A DNA stretch of 64,000 nucleotides. Origin: Diadema setosum (taxonomy: Eukaryota; Echinodermata; Echinoidea; Diadematoida; Diadematidae). How positions within the stretch are numbered: position 1 is the first letter of the stretch; each line of letters opens with the position of its first letter. Positions 12,301-24,224 of this stretch are shown here, one piece after another. The notes under the pieces were generated by a model that saw only the letters and a program-made list of their open reading frames with translations, did not search any database and was not told where the DNA came from. The stretch spans positions 19,746,833-19,810,832 of the forward strand of contig NC_092699.1 of the NCBI RefSeq assembly GCF_964275005.1, written 5' to 3'. The position numbers were made by a program, and so were the translations under genes.

Positions 12301-12360
12301 CATGTGAAGTGGCAGTGAATTCCACAGGGATGGTCCAGCACGTGCAAAGGCATGCTCGCC
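12301..12360 (-). pseudogene. LINE (L2/CR1-type) C-terminal remnant
   Basis: The reverse strand reads GEHAFARAGPSLWNSLPLHM, the RAFAxAAPxLWNSLP signature near the C-terminus of L2/CR1-type reverse transcriptases. Only this short piece is recognisable. The tandem duplication repeats it at 15428-15487. Confidence 0.6.
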
Positions 12361-13872
12361 CTAAGACTTACTATACTCCAGGGAGGTGCTAGAGAAGGAG
12401 AGACAACTACTGCTCTCCTTTGAAGTCATGCGCGGCACTGCCGAGAAGTTATGCATTCAACTACAGGTGTTACCCATGTGCTTTGACAAAAGAGAGCATC
12501 AATAATCGATACTAGCGTTCTCACATCAGGAAAGACTTGCTCCTACTGCAATTCGCTCTCTCTTTCAATGTGATGACAACAATGAATTTGTGTACCTTGA
12601 ATTGGAGCAGCGAATCAAAATGCAGTGTAAAACTGACAATTTTAACAGCCAAAAGTTTAAAAGCACGCTTGAACACGCTTTAGCGGAGTAATTTATTTGA
12701 AAGATCAAAATATCCCAGATTAATACAATGTAGATAGAAAACTAACATGCGCAAATGTGCGCATTATAGAAAAATATTAGGTTTTTAAGAGAGCCTAATT
12801 TTCATTTCATTTCAATTTGCGCATTACAAAGAAACTAGAAATACATGTTTGTAATATTGAATTCTTTCCTAAACTACATGGTATTCTAAATCAATTAGAG
12901 TATTTCATTTAAAATTTTACGGTGAAATAAAGCTTGTAATTCAATGGAAGGTGAAATGCGTTCTTCGTCTCCGAATTTTGTCTTGCAGCTAGAGCGGTGC
13001 CGAGCATGACTTAAAAGCATAGTGGAATGCTAGACATCCCATTGTAACGCCTTGAACCCAAACATGTGTTTACATGAATTACGAAGAGTTGCCACTCCAT
13101 CTCTGTAACACATCCCTGCTTACTACATGCAGGGACCACAAGTAACCCAGAGTCTGCTGACCGAAGTGATCAAATTGGGTTTACCGGTATATCCTTTAAC
13201 TAATAAAGCATTATAAGTATATTTCGGCATTTGACTCAGTCTATAGTCAAAGAAAAAAGTCACAGAACAAACAGTGCAATGTGACTAATCAAAGACTAAA
13301 AAACCTGCATGTTTATGTTTCAACCGCATCATGTATTTGCATGTTCTGGTTTTTAGAATTGTGTCATTTTACGTGGTGCATGTATATGTATATATCTTCA
13401 AGCAGAATGGCGATGTATTTTATTTCGTGATGTAAGAGAGATTTAGTGCTATAATTGAAATACAGCTGTATATTTTTCAGTGCAATAAACTCGAAGATGA
13501 AAGCCAAAATTGTGTTGATAAAGTTTCTCTCCTTTCTGTAGAGCAAAATTATCAGCTGCATGAAGGTGTGAATGAACACGATTGAATAGTTGGACTATCG
13601 TGCAAAGTACAGGTATGTGTTATTTCAGCAAGATAGTAGACAGTCATCAATGTGCTTGAGGATTAAGTTCAAATATTATTGATAATCAACCTACTTATTT
13701 TCTGCTGTCTGTATAATACTAAAAACTTCATGTACTTTGAGGCACATATGTAAAAAAAAAAAATAAAAAATAAAAAAAAAATAGAGAAGAAAATGCAGAC
13801 TTATTAATGACATTTATGTACACGTACTGTAGTATGCCTTCAAAGTAAGGCAATGTTACAAACACAACACTT

Positions 13873-14343
13873 TTTAGCTCACCTGAGCCAAAGCCATTTT
13901 CATCTTCTTGAAAAAACATGGTCAGATTGTTACCAAATTCAACAAGGATTATCACCAGGGTTTTGTATCTGTGCAAATGGGTACCATTCCCCACTGGGGG
14001 GGGGGGGGGGGGGATCCAGGGAGCATAATGCCTGGGGGTGGGGGAGGCAAAGCCCCCAAACTTAAAAAATCTTTACCAATCCTGTATTTTCTACGTTTAT
14101 GGCAGATCCAGGGGTAAGTTGGGGGGGGGGGGGAGGACCAACACATTTTCTTCTTCTTGAAAACATGTAGTGGAAATTTGTCACTAAATTCATATCTCAA
14201 GGGTGACAATATGTATACTTTATACAAGGACCACAGAACCCCCTAATTCAAACAGACAAACAAACAAAAAATGTGAAAAAAGGGTAATATTATGAGCAAA
14301 TATATTAACCCTAAAAGGGCCGGGGGGCGGATTCCGCCCCCCC
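13873..14343 (+). repeat. AGCTCACCTGAGCC-family repeat, copy 1
   Basis: Begins tagctcacctgagccaaag and carries the phrases cttcttgaaaa and accaaattcaacaagg, followed by G and C homopolymers. The same family occurs at 17000-17470 (tandem copy) and, longer, at 18289-19470. Confidence 0.6.
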
Positions 14344-14377
14344 CCCCCCCCCCCCCCGACGTTTCGCGCTATAATTC

Positions 14378-17300
14378 TTTACTGCAGAGTTGGTCGGAGC
14401 ATAATGGTATTATACAGTCAAACATGTGCTAGGTTAGGAGGTGGAAAGTTATGTTACATGCCGAGGAAGGGTTATTCTACTCTCATGCAGTGAACAGGAG
14501 TATGCCAGTAATTGTTTACCCATTGAACATTAAATATTAAGCAATACAGGCTTTCTTTGTAAGATGTCAATTTCCTATTCCATTGTGAGTATGCACTTTA
14601 GATGTTAGGCCTGTTACTTTTCTGTACATTCATATTTATCATCTGTCGGATGTGCTCATTTACATAGATAAAAATGTAAACTTGGGTATGAATGAAAGCT
14701 ATGAAATTAGCTTTGTCTTGTGGTGATTCTAATCATCATTCAATTAGTCAAGTAGTATGCTTGTTGATAGGATGAAACATATGTATATTGCATGCTTCCT
14801 TTGTGAGATTCTCTGTAGAACAACAACCTTATACTGAATGTAATTCACTCTGCATGTGCAGAAACTATTGATTACTTTTTAAGGTAAAACAATTATTTCA
14901 TTAATGTGGCATGTGTTTTGTATGGCATGGAATGTAACAGAATTTGCTTTCATTTCTTGTGATTAACTGACACATTTAAAATAAAGAATTATTGAGAACT
15001 CTTATCAGGACTTCAGGTTTCCAATCAGTTTAGTTGTCCATACATTTTTTTAAATATTAAACTGAGCTCCATCCTCCATTGATACAACCAAGAGACAAAG
15101 GCTTTATTTTTTATGATGTACCTGTAATGTTGAATGCTCTGTCCCTTACATTACTAGTTTTCATGAATTCATGTAGAAATTTGTTGTGAACTCGCTTTTT
15201 TCTTTTGTCTTATTTTCATTTGAGGGTGATTTTTAAGAAATTGTGTAGTTTGTTTCTTTAAAATAGTAATAGTAATTACAATTTATCTTGCACCATTATT
15301 CAATCAAATTAAATGCTCAAGCACACTGCATGATGAGAGTATAAAGGTATGATAGAGAAATGGAAAAAGTACAAACATCATGAAACAAATGAACTTCAAC
15401 TCACAACTCCGTTGATGACACATTTTTCATGTGAAGTGGCAGTGAATTCCACAGGGATGGTCCAGCACGTGCAAAGGCATGCTCGCCCTAAGACTTACTA
15501 TACTCCAGGGAGGTGCTAGAGAAGGAGAGACAACTACTGCTCTCCTTTGAAGTCATGCGCGGCACTGCCGAGAAGTTATGCATTCAACTACAGGTGTTAC
15601 CCATGTGCTTTGACAAAAGAGAGCATCAATAATCGATACTAGCGTTCTCACATCAGGAAAGACTTGCTCCTACTGCAATTCGCTCTCTCTTTCAATGTGA
15701 TGACAACAATGAATTTGTGTACCTTGAATTGGAGCAGCGAATCAAAATGCAGTGTAAAACTGACAATTTTAACAGCCAAAAGTTTAAAAGCACGCTTGAA
15801 CACGCTTTAGCGGAGTAATTTATTTGAAAGATCAAAATATCCCAGATTAATACAATGTAGATAGAAAACTAACATGCGCAAATGTGCGCATTATAGAAAA
15901 ATATTAGGTTTTTAAGAGAGCCTAATTTTCATTTCATTTCAATTTGCGCATTACAAAGAAACTAGAAATACATGTTTGTAATATTGAATTCTTTCCTAAA
16001 CTACATGGTATTCTAAATCAATTAGAGTATTTCATTTAAAATTTTACGGTGAAATAAAGCTTGTAATTCAATGGAAGGTGAAATGCGTTCTTCGTCTCCG
16101 AATTTTGTCTTGCAGCTAGAGCGGTGCCGAGCATGACTTAAAAGCATAGTGGAATGCTAGACATCCCATTGTAACGCCTTGAACCCAAACATGTGTTTAC
16201 ATGAATTACGAAGAGTTGCCACTCCATCTCTGTAACACATCCCTGCTTACTACATGCAGGGACCACAAGTAACCCAGAGTCTGCTGACCGAAGTGATCAA
16301 ATTGGGTTTACCGGTATATCCTTTAACTAATAAAGCATTATAAGTATATTTCGGCATTTGACTCAGTCTATAGTCAAAGAAAAAAGTCACAGAACAAACA
16401 GTGCAATGTGACTAATCAAAGACTAAAAAACCTGCATGTTTATGTTTCAACCGCATCATGTATTTGCATGTTCTGGTTTTTAGAATTGTGTCATTTTACG
16501 TGGTGCATGTATATGTATATATCTTCAAGCAGAATGGCGATGTATTTTATTTCGTGATGTAAGAGAGATTTAGTGCTATAATTGAAATACAGCTGTATAT
16601 TTTTCAGTGCAATAAACTCGAAGATGAAAGCCAAAATTGTGTTGATAAAGTTTCTCTCCTTTCTGTAGAGCAAAATTATCAGCTGCATGAAGGTGTGAAT
16701 GAACACGATTGAATAGTTGGACTATCGTGCAAAGTACAGGTATGTGTTATTTCAGCAAGATAGTAGACAGTCATCAATGTGCTTGAGGATTAAGTTCAAA
16801 TATTATTGATAATCAACCTACTTATTTTCTGCTGTCTGTATAATACTAAAAACTTCATGTACTTTGAGGCACATATGTAAAAAAAAAAAATAAAAAATAA
16901 AAAAAAAATAGAGAAGAAAATGCAGACTTATTAATGACATTTATGTACACGTACTGTAGTATGCCTTCAAAGTAAGGCAATGTTACAAACACAACACTTT
17001 TTAGCTCACCTGAGCCAAAGCCATTTTCATCTTCTTGAAAAAACGTGGTCAGATTGTTACCAAATTCAACAAGGATTATCACCAGGGTTTTGTATCTGTG
17101 CAAATGGGTACCATTCCCCACTGGGGGGGGGGGGGGGGGGGGGGGATCCAGGGAGCATAATGCCTGGGGGTGGGGGAGGCAAAGCCCCCAAACTTAAAAA
17201 ATCTTTACCAATCCTGTATTTTCTACGTTTATGGCAGATCCAGGGGTAAGTTGGGGGGGGGGGGGAGGACCAACACATTTTCTTCTTCTTGAAAACATGT

Positions 17301-17504
17301 AGTGGAAATTTGTCACTAAATTCATATCTCAAGGGTGACAATATGTATACTTTATACAAGGACCACAGAACCCCCTAATTCAAACAGACAAACAAACAAA
17401 AAATGTGAAAAAGGGGTAATATTATGAGCAAATATATTAACCCTAAAAGGGCCGGGGGGGCGGATTCCGCCCCCCCCCCCCCCCCGACGTTTCGCGCTAT
17501 AATT
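14378..17504. repeat. Tandem duplication, copy 2 (3127 bp)
   Basis: Near-identical direct repeat of 11251-14377. It ends at ctataattct, after which sequence resumes as gtaacgcgagaagg. The G/C homopolymers in the AGCTCACCTGAGCC repeat are of different length in the two copies. Confidence 0.9.
15428..15487 (-). pseudogene. LINE C-terminal remnant, duplicated copy
   Basis: The copy at +3127 bp of the L2/CR1-type LWNSLP remnant at 12301-12360. Confidence 0.55.
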
Positions 17505-18288
17505 CTGTAACGCGAGAAGGCCTCGTCGCGAGGCTTCTTGACTTTGTTTGTTCAAGTCTCGCGCAACTTTTGAGACCACATTTGCAACGTCCACGCATAC
17601 TTTTGCGAAGCCACGCCCATTTTTGTAATGGAATGTTGCCCCAAAATGGGCACAATTTTGTGATTTTGTGTACATTTCCTATGGAAAACAGTGCTCTGTC
17701 ATGAAAGTCATAAAAACCTGATTATTTTTACAATTAATCACTTTCATTGATTAATTTTATGCTAGTTATGGTAGAAAAGTGGTCAGTGACAATTTCCAAT
17801 AAAAAAAAAACAAAGTTGAAAAACAAAAAAAATACATAAGAAATTCTGAAAACAATAAAATACATAAGAATTGAAATGAGTTTTGGAAGTTTTTGTGACG
17901 TACAATGTATTGTTGAATATGCTAAAGCAGATTTAAAGATCAAAAATTATACTCAATGCTTTTAATTAGGCTAAAATATGATCTTGAGATTAATTTGCAT
18001 AACTAATTAATTAAAATTAGAAATTGATTGTTTCAAAAAATCTTATGACACAATCTTGTAGATTATGATTTGGGTCTCATGCATGCAAAATTTCATCGCG
18101 ATCGCACCACCGATGGCCGAGATCTCGGGGGGGGGGGGTGGAATCCGCCCCTTGTCTCTTGTTTGATTGTTTATAATGAAAGTGAGTTTGTTTCATGCAT
18201 CCAATGGGAGGAGAAAGAGGAGTACACTTTCTTATCACTATAATGACAATTCCTGGCTCAGTTTTAGCCATGTCTTATTAATGTGACA
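17505..18288. repeat. AT-rich repeat with GC-rich ends
   Basis: Starts with the small palindrome gcctcgtcgcgaggc and ends near a G homopolymer and ggaatccgccccttg. Related GGGCCGG(G)n...CCGCCCC ends occur at about 14320 and 17450. This looks like a common interspersed repeat and no gene is seen. Confidence 0.4.
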
Positions 18289-19478
18289 TTATTAGCTAAC
18301 CTGAGCCAAAGGCTCAAGTGAGCTATTGCGATCGCTCTTCGTCCGGCGTCCGGCGTGCGTCGTCCGTAAACTTTTTACATTTTCATCTTCTTCTTGAGAA
18401 CCCCATGACTGATTTGTACCAAACTTGGCAGGTAGCATCCCTAGGGGGATAGGATCTCAATTTGTTCAAATGGGCACCATGCCCAACCTGGGGGGCCCCC
18501 AGAGGAGCCCAAACCCCCCAAAATTAAGGAATCTTTAAAAATCTTCTTCTCTAGAACCAATAGTGATAGAGCTAAGTTAATACTATGAGTTGGTACATTG
18601 ATGACTGTAGTTTCAAGTTGTTCATGGCGGAATCAGGGGTGCCCCCCTTGGGACCCAGGGGAGGGGGATGGGGAGGGGTCCTAATGGGGCCCAAATTATA
18701 CAATTTCATCTTTTTCTTGAAAATGCCATGATGAATTTTCACCAAACTTGGAAGGTAGCATCCCTAGGGAGATAGAATCTCATTCCCACCATATGGGCAC
18801 CATACCCCACCTGGGGGCCCCAGAGGGGCCTAGATTGGGGCCAAATTGTAAATTTCCATCTTTTTCTTGAGAACCCCATGATGAATTTTCACCAAACTTG
18901 GCAGGTAGCATCCCTACGGGGGAATATAATCTCAATTTCATCAAATGGACACCATGCCCCATATGGGGGTCCCCAAGGGGGGCCCAACCCACCCCCATTA
19001 AGGAATTGGATGGGATGGGTCCAAATGGGGACTTGAATTGTACATGTTCATATTTTTCTTGAAAACCCCTATCTTAATGATGAATATTCATCAAAATTGG
19101 CAGGTAGCATGACAGGGGATAAAGATCTCAATTTATTCAACAGGGCACCATGCTCTCATTTGGGGCCTCTAGGGGGCCCAATACCCCCCTCCCCCCACAT
19201 TAAGAAATATTTACAATTCTTCTTCTCCAGAACCAGAAGTGATAGAGCTTTAATCTTTTTTTTTTTTTTCAAACCGCATAGTCCAACATTATATAAAGTA
19301 CAATGTACTTGGCAGATATTTTTACCAGTGTGATGGAATATGCAAATAATGCCCCCAGCTCTCAAAGCTACCCCCATGACAAGTTTCTAATGTTCTCAGG
19401 TAACAGTCTACTAGAATGCATGGAAGGTGAACTTGCGATACACAGGTAAGCGCGAGACACCCCGGGTCTCTTGTTTGT
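18289..19478 (+). repeat. AGCTCACCTGAGCC-family repeat with internal ~155-bp units
   Basis: Begins with the palindromic start ctgagccaaaggctcaagtgagcta, then gcgatcgctcttcgtccgg. Four degenerate units follow (about 18395, 18710, 18865 and 19055), each with cttgagaaccccatgatga, accaaacttggcaggtagca and a GGGGCCCC-rich segment. No reading frame is conserved. Confidence 0.65.
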
Positions 19479-19738
19479 AAGAAACGCAAACTGGCCTGGT
19501 TTGGTCGTGTTGTCCGGCACGACTGCCTCGCAAAGACTGTGTTTTACAGGGCATTGCAGAAGGTGGACGCTGCCACGGCTGACAGAGAAAGTTGGTTGGA
19601 CAATATAAATGTGAAGGAATGGACAGCTCTACCCTTGTCGGACCTCCTCACAACAGCCCAAGATAGAGCCGGATGAAAACGGTCGTCCGCTTACTATTCC
19701 TCATGACTCCCCAACGATCGCAGAGGTCAAGGGATAAG
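19479..19738 (+). pseudogene. LINE reverse-transcriptase C-terminal fragment
   Basis: The frame starting near 19479 reads KKRKLAWFGRVVRHDCLAKT, then SWLDNINVKEWTALPLSDLL and TTAQDRAG. This is the RKLxWFGHVxRHD...WxDNIxEWT signature at the C-terminus of RTE/CR1-like LINE polymerases. An in-frame TGA replaces the usual Trp after DRAG and further stops follow. The piece is 5'-truncated and dead. Confidence 0.75.
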
Positions 19739-19794
19739 TATTTGTACCAAAGCAGTTACTACATAATCATATATAGGTGCACAATTAACACAAG

Positions 19795-19915
19795 GATGCC
19801 ACCACCAGGAAAATCTTCAAAGATCCTACTCTTGTATCATACAAGAAGGACCGGAGTCTGCGGGATCTGCCGGTCCACACAAGACCCGACATCATTCATA
19901 GGGTTAAAGAGGGGG
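19795..19915 (+). pseudogene. Possible retroelement coding remnant
   Basis: One frame reads RKIFKDPTLVSYKKDRSLRD then LPVHTRPDII. The YxxxxSLRDLLVxxR pattern resembles the C-terminal linker of Penelope-like or related reverse-transcriptase elements. The similarity is only by eye. Confidence 0.3.
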
Positions 19916-20212
19916 AAAAAAGCTTCTTTGCTCAATGGCTTGATTTGAAACAAGAATTTTGAAAGAAAGACGACATTTATAAAGACGACGAAATAATTTA
20001 CTTGAACTAGATAAGACTGGTGTTGCACCATAGATTTATAAGAAATCCCATGTAAGCAAACAATGCAGGGAACGCGAATGAAGCGTATAATTGTCTTTTG
20101 AAATATTTATAATACTTAATGTCAGACAACAATATACATAGAGAGAGACAGACAGTCAGACAGACAGAGAGATGTAGATATATACATAATTATATTCATC
20201 TCGTATCAAAAT

Positions 20213-20218
20213 TTTATT
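20213..20218 (-). promoter_or_regulatory. Candidate polyadenylation signal (gene 2)
   Basis: AATAAA on the minus strand, about 660 bp downstream of the gene 2 stop at 20875. If used, the 3' UTR would contain the inverted repeat at 20523-20818. Confidence 0.3.
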
Positions 20219-20522
20219 CCTCAATTATTCATTATTACAAGAGCCACATAAAAACAGGCCGAAATATTACATTCTCTTAATTTAAAAGCAAAAAGACTAT
20301 ATTTGCTACCAAAATATCAGTTTGACATAAATGGCAAGCTCATTCATTGGCTCATGGAAGCACTTGCCGGTATTGGGTTTTCTGGTCACTGCTGGTAGAA
20401 AATGATGATTTGCAGGCGAAGTTACATTTTCAACCTCCTCACCAGCGGTGCTTTATGTATGAAACAAACAAACTGAAGAAACTAACCAAAATTAACCCTG
20501 ATTCAGTACCACAGTTCTACTG

Positions 20523-20818
20523 AGATTTTTTTCTCTCTCTCTCATCGGCCACTCGTCGGAAGCAAAGTTTGTTGCTTTGGGCCATCCACCGAAGTGTATC
20601 GGATCGCAGTCTGATGAATCCGACTTGGTTGGTCAACTATCACGTCAGTGTCAGACACGTCGCGCGTGATCCTCATCGGACAATCTTGCTTAATAGGACA
20701 CTGACTTGATAGTCGATCAAAACAAGTCGGATTCATCAGACTGCGATCCGATACACTTCGGTTGGTGGCTGGAAGCAAAATACTTTGCTTCCAACGAGTG
20801 ACCGATGAGAAAAAAATC
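20523..20818. repeat. ~296-bp foldback inverted repeat, MITE-like
   Basis: The left arm (gatttttttctctctctctc, then ccgaagtgtatcggatcgca and gtctgatgaatccgactt) is mirrored by the right arm (aagtcggattcatcagac, tgcgatccgatacacttcgg ... gatgagaaaaaaatc). The arms are imperfect, about 100 bp long, with a roughly 90-bp spacer. It sits 57 bp downstream of the gene 2 stop codon, inside the probable 3' UTR. Confidence 0.8.
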
Positions 20819-20874
20819 CCAGTGGAACGAAAAAATAATGTGAACACTCAAAGATTGGCTTACATGACCATGAG

Positions 20875-22988
20875 CTAGTTATAGGCCGGGCAACCTGCCA
20901 TTGCACGAGTGTCGCGGTTGCCGACGGGTTCACGTCGCGGTGTTTCTCGACGCCGCCCGCCGTTGTTCAACTGCGTGTACACCGAGCACACGCCACTCTC
21001 AAACCCGACTCTACCTCGACTGTTCTCTATGTGATAAGCCGATGAATGAATAGCTCCATGCTCCACGGCATCAGGAGAAGACGGGGCTCCTTTATACTCA
21101 GGACATTGCTCGTATTGCCGTTCATCGCTTGCTAGGTCATTGCCTTGGGGTGTACGTAGATCGCGGCGATTAGTGCTGCTATGTTCAAACGCTGCGCAGT
21201 TTCCAAGAGATTGCATACTCTCAGCTCCGTCACTGCTCTGTGTGCGGTGGTCAGGTAGCATTATTCCAAGCTCTTGCGCATCAGGCGATGCGGCAGCTCC
21301 AAAGTAAGTAGGGCATTGATCATATCGCCGTCCATCCGTCATGTCTTGGTGTTCAGAACTGTATAATCTCCTGCGGGGTGTCGAGTCACTGTTACTTGAA
21401 GCATAGGCAGAACAGCTGGTAGTCTCTTCACTTCGTGGATTCTCAAACTGACGATTCGGAGGACTTATATATCCAAACTCTCTCGCATCTTCAGAGGGAG
21501 GTGCCCCGAAAAAGGCGGGACACTGTTCATAATCTCTATCATCTGTTTCATTCATAAGGGTCCTTAGATTACGTCTTCTGTGCCCTTCTGCATTATCAGC
21601 ATAGGCAGAACAGGTGGTAGTCTCTTCACTTCGTGGATTCTCAACCTGACGATTCGGAGGACTTATATATCCAAACTCTCTCGCGTCTTCAGAGGGAGGT
21701 GCCCCGAAAAAGGCGGGACACTGTTCATAACCTCTATCATCTGTTTCATTCATATGTGTCCTCAGATTGCGTCTTCTGTGCCCTTCTGCATTATCAGCAT
21801 AGGCAGAACAGGTGGTAGTCTCTTCACTTCGTGGATTCTCAACCTGACGATCCGGAGGACTTATATATCCGAACTCTCTCGCGTCTTCAGAGGGAGGTGC
21901 CCCGAAAAAGGCGGGACACTGTTCATAATCTCTATCATCTGTTTCATTCATATGGGTCCTTACATTACGTCTTCTGTGCCCTTCTGCATTATCAGCATAG
22001 GCAGAACAGGTGGTAGTCTCGTCACTTTGTGGATTCTCAACCTGACGATCCGGAGGACTTATATATCCGAACTCTCTCGCGTCTTCAGAGGGAGGTGCCC
22101 CGAAAAAGGCGGGACACTGTTCATAATCTCTATCATCTGTTTCATTCATATAGGTCCTTACATTACGTCTTCTGTGCCCTTCTGCGTTATCAGCATAGGC
22201 AGAACAGGTGGTAGTCTCTTCACTTCGTGGATTCTCAACCTGACGATCCGGAGGACTTATATATCCGAACTCTCTCGCGTCTTCAGAGGGAGGTGCCCCG
22301 AAAAAGGCGGGACACTGTTCATAATCTCTATCATCTGTTTCATTCATATGGGTCCTTAGATTGCGTCTTCTGTGCCCTTCTGCATTATCAGCATAGGTAG
22401 GACAGGTGGTAGTCTCTTCACTTCGTGGATTCTCAACCTGACGATTCGGAGGACTTATATATCCGAACTCTCTCGCGTCTTCAGAGGGAGGTGCCCCGAA
22501 AAAGGCGGGACACTGTTCATAATCTCTACCATCTGTTTCATTCATATGAGTCCTTAGATTACGTCTTCTGTGTCCTTCTGCATTATCAGTATCACTTGAA
22601 TAAGCGGGACATCCACCCGTACGTTCTTCTTCAGAAGATGTAGAGTCATCGTTATACACCATATCATATTCCGTGATAGCAATGTCATGTGACTCCAGCT
22701 GATATGCAGGACATTCCGATAGCTGTCTGTAATCAGAGCGGTCACCTTCGTCCGGAGTACTGTGTCCTGTTGAATTTCTGTGACCGTCATTCTCTTCGTC
22801 ATCTCCACGAACTCCTGCATATGAGTACGCACGACACTCGTGGCTCAGCACATTGCTGAGCTCTTCTCCATCGCCATCACTGAAGGTGGAGGCATCGTTA
22901 GTAGACCCTCTGTCCGGCAAACTTTCAGCAAGATCTAAGAACCCCATTAGACGCTGGTCATCGGACAATTCATCCTCAGGCATGGTTG
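20875..22988 (-). CDS. Gene 2, last exon: secreted C-x-x-Y repeat tail
   Basis: A 2114-nt exon (acceptor caaccctcacag, phase 1, stop TAG 20877-20875) encoding residues 205-908 of gene 2. The ATG at 22983 is internal: two bases plus an ACC codon precede it in the same frame and join the exon at 23622. The tail is acidic and hydrophilic with no membrane segment. Its 20 cysteines all lie in C-[PSRA]-[AETV]-[YF] motifs, alternating about 30 and 36 residues apart in the core. Six near-identical 66-residue units (protein residues about 339-734) each contain an N-glycosylation sequon NET, YEQCPAFFGAPPSEDAREFG and a TTTCSAYA-type motif. Diverged units flank them on both sides. The protein ends in GCPAYN. 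I recognise no known domain. One cysteine per half-unit with aromatic context would allow regular inter-chain disulfides if the protein is secreted. Confidence 0.85.
21400..22600 (-). repeat. 198-bp coding minisatellite, about 6 units
   Basis: The 66-codon unit of the gene 2 tail is repeated with a 198-bp period (equivalent points at 21633, 21831, 22029, 22227 and 22425). The units differ by only a few bases each, including at synonymous positions. That points to recent expansion or ongoing homogenisation. No unit is out of frame. Confidence 0.92.
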
Positions 22989-23337
22989 CTGTGAGGGTTG
23001 AAATGTAAATAGATAATTATAATGATGAAGTTTCGTTCTCAGAAGAAATATCAATTAATGAAATACATCGGGATAACGAAATTCTTTGTCACATGAGACA
23101 AGTGAATATGAAAAATCCACTGCTTTACGCACATTTAACCCAACCGTTTATAGGCCTATCTAGTCCATTTTTATCTTCTCATTATTATGTGTATAAGATA
23201 TAAATGTTACCATACAACGACGGTAGAAGGGCCTGGTGGAGGATTACTACATCAACAATCGCCAACGGGCGTTGTTGTCCATGGAAGAGCAGAGAGAGAA
23301 GTTTACTATTTTTCCGTACACGTACATATGATAATAA

Positions 23338-23357
23338 TAATAATAATAATAATAATA
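23338..23357. repeat. Simple repeat (ATA)n
   Basis: A short ATA microsatellite in the last intron of gene 2, followed by taggcgctacttgtatagcg. This is the type of tail seen on LINE 3' fragments elsewhere in the window. Confidence 0.7.
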
Positions 23358-23621
23358 ACATACATTGTAGGCGCTACTTGTATAGCGCACAGGTCCACCT
23401 TTCGGTGCTCATGGCGCTTCAAAAAATGATAAGAGTGATACATTATGTTTGTATGTACATGTTCAAATTTGACAACAGAGAAGAAAATGGCAAACAACAA
23501 CAAACACATACCAGATAAAGAATACAATTGTTCTAAAATACCCTTGATATTCCAGCTTCTACTCAAATAATACTATAGCTGTATGTATAACTGATTTGAA
23601 TATTTTTATGTCGATTATTAC

Positions 23622-23693
23622 CAGTAGGATGTTCATCCTCTTCGTCACAATTACTTTGATTTCCATTCTCGTCTTGATCGCCACCTCCGCCGT
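23622..23693 (-). CDS. Gene 2, exon 4: acidic Gly/Asp linker
   Basis: A 72-nt exon with phase 1 at both ends, acceptor ctatcatttacag and donor gtaata. It encodes (D)GGGGDQDENGNQSNCDEEDE and HPT, joining TSP1 domain 2 to the repeat tail. It contains an NQS sequon and one cysteine. The match of phase on both sides is the main evidence that a 24-codon exon is real. Confidence 0.7.
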
Positions 23694-24224
23694 CTGTAAA
23701 TGATAGTCAGGGGACAAACAGCAGTATGTATTGGTGTTGTGGTGGTTAGACATCGTATGATACCATTGTTTTGGAGATTTCATTGTACAATATGATATAA
23801 TCGACAAAAATATAGTTTAACACTTCCTTGTAATGGCAGATTGTAATTAATTCACTAATCCAATGGTGAATCATCCTTCGTTACACTGGTTGAATAAATT
23901 TGATGTTAAATGCGCACTTTGAGTGCCGAATAGTTATCTCAAACAAAACGCCAAACTTTTGTTCTGCTGTAAGTTTCCGCTCGTTACAGAAGTTCGGACT
24001 TGCCATAAGTATATAAGACAATATTTAGGTACAACTTGCAGGAGATCGTGTTATAACATCATGACCGAGTAAACATATCATAAAGTGAAGAATACTGAAA
24101 ATCATTCTACAGCCAGGATTCATTTCTTAATTCGTATACATATTAACTAGGCTTTGAAGTGGGTTGAAAATAAGTTCAGCGCAATGAATATTGTCCATAT
24201 AACAATTTCGAAAGGAATTCATAC

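Larger units (their letters stand above)
11251..14377. repeat. Tandem duplication, copy 1 (3127 bp)
   Basis: Starts at tttactgcagagttgg and is repeated with an offset of 3127 bp in 14378-17504. The copies differ by very few substitutions (for example acatgg against acgtgg near 13919 and 17043) and by homopolymer lengths. The left flank (cctct), the right flank (aattct) and the junction share the 3-bp microhomology tct. Confidence 0.9.

Noticed and set aside
13952..14227. Proline-rich open frames on the minus strand (also 17066-17359)
   Set aside because: They come from G/C homopolymers in an interspersed repeat, and the two tandem copies differ in homopolymer length.
21580..22359. 259-codon open frame on the + strand
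   Set aside because: It is the antisense of the 198-bp coding repeats of gene 2. The repeat keeps the reverse frame open, and no splice or start context supports it.
21400..22600. Possible CRISPR-like array
   Set aside because: The repeats are 198 bp, contiguous and protein-coding in a eukaryotic gene. There are no short repeats with unique spacers.
22983..22983. ATG at 22983 as the true start of an intracellular repeat protein
   Set aside because: A strong acceptor 5 nt upstream and exact phase fit with four upstream exons, including a signal peptide, make it an internal Met. An alternative short isoform cannot be excluded without transcripts.
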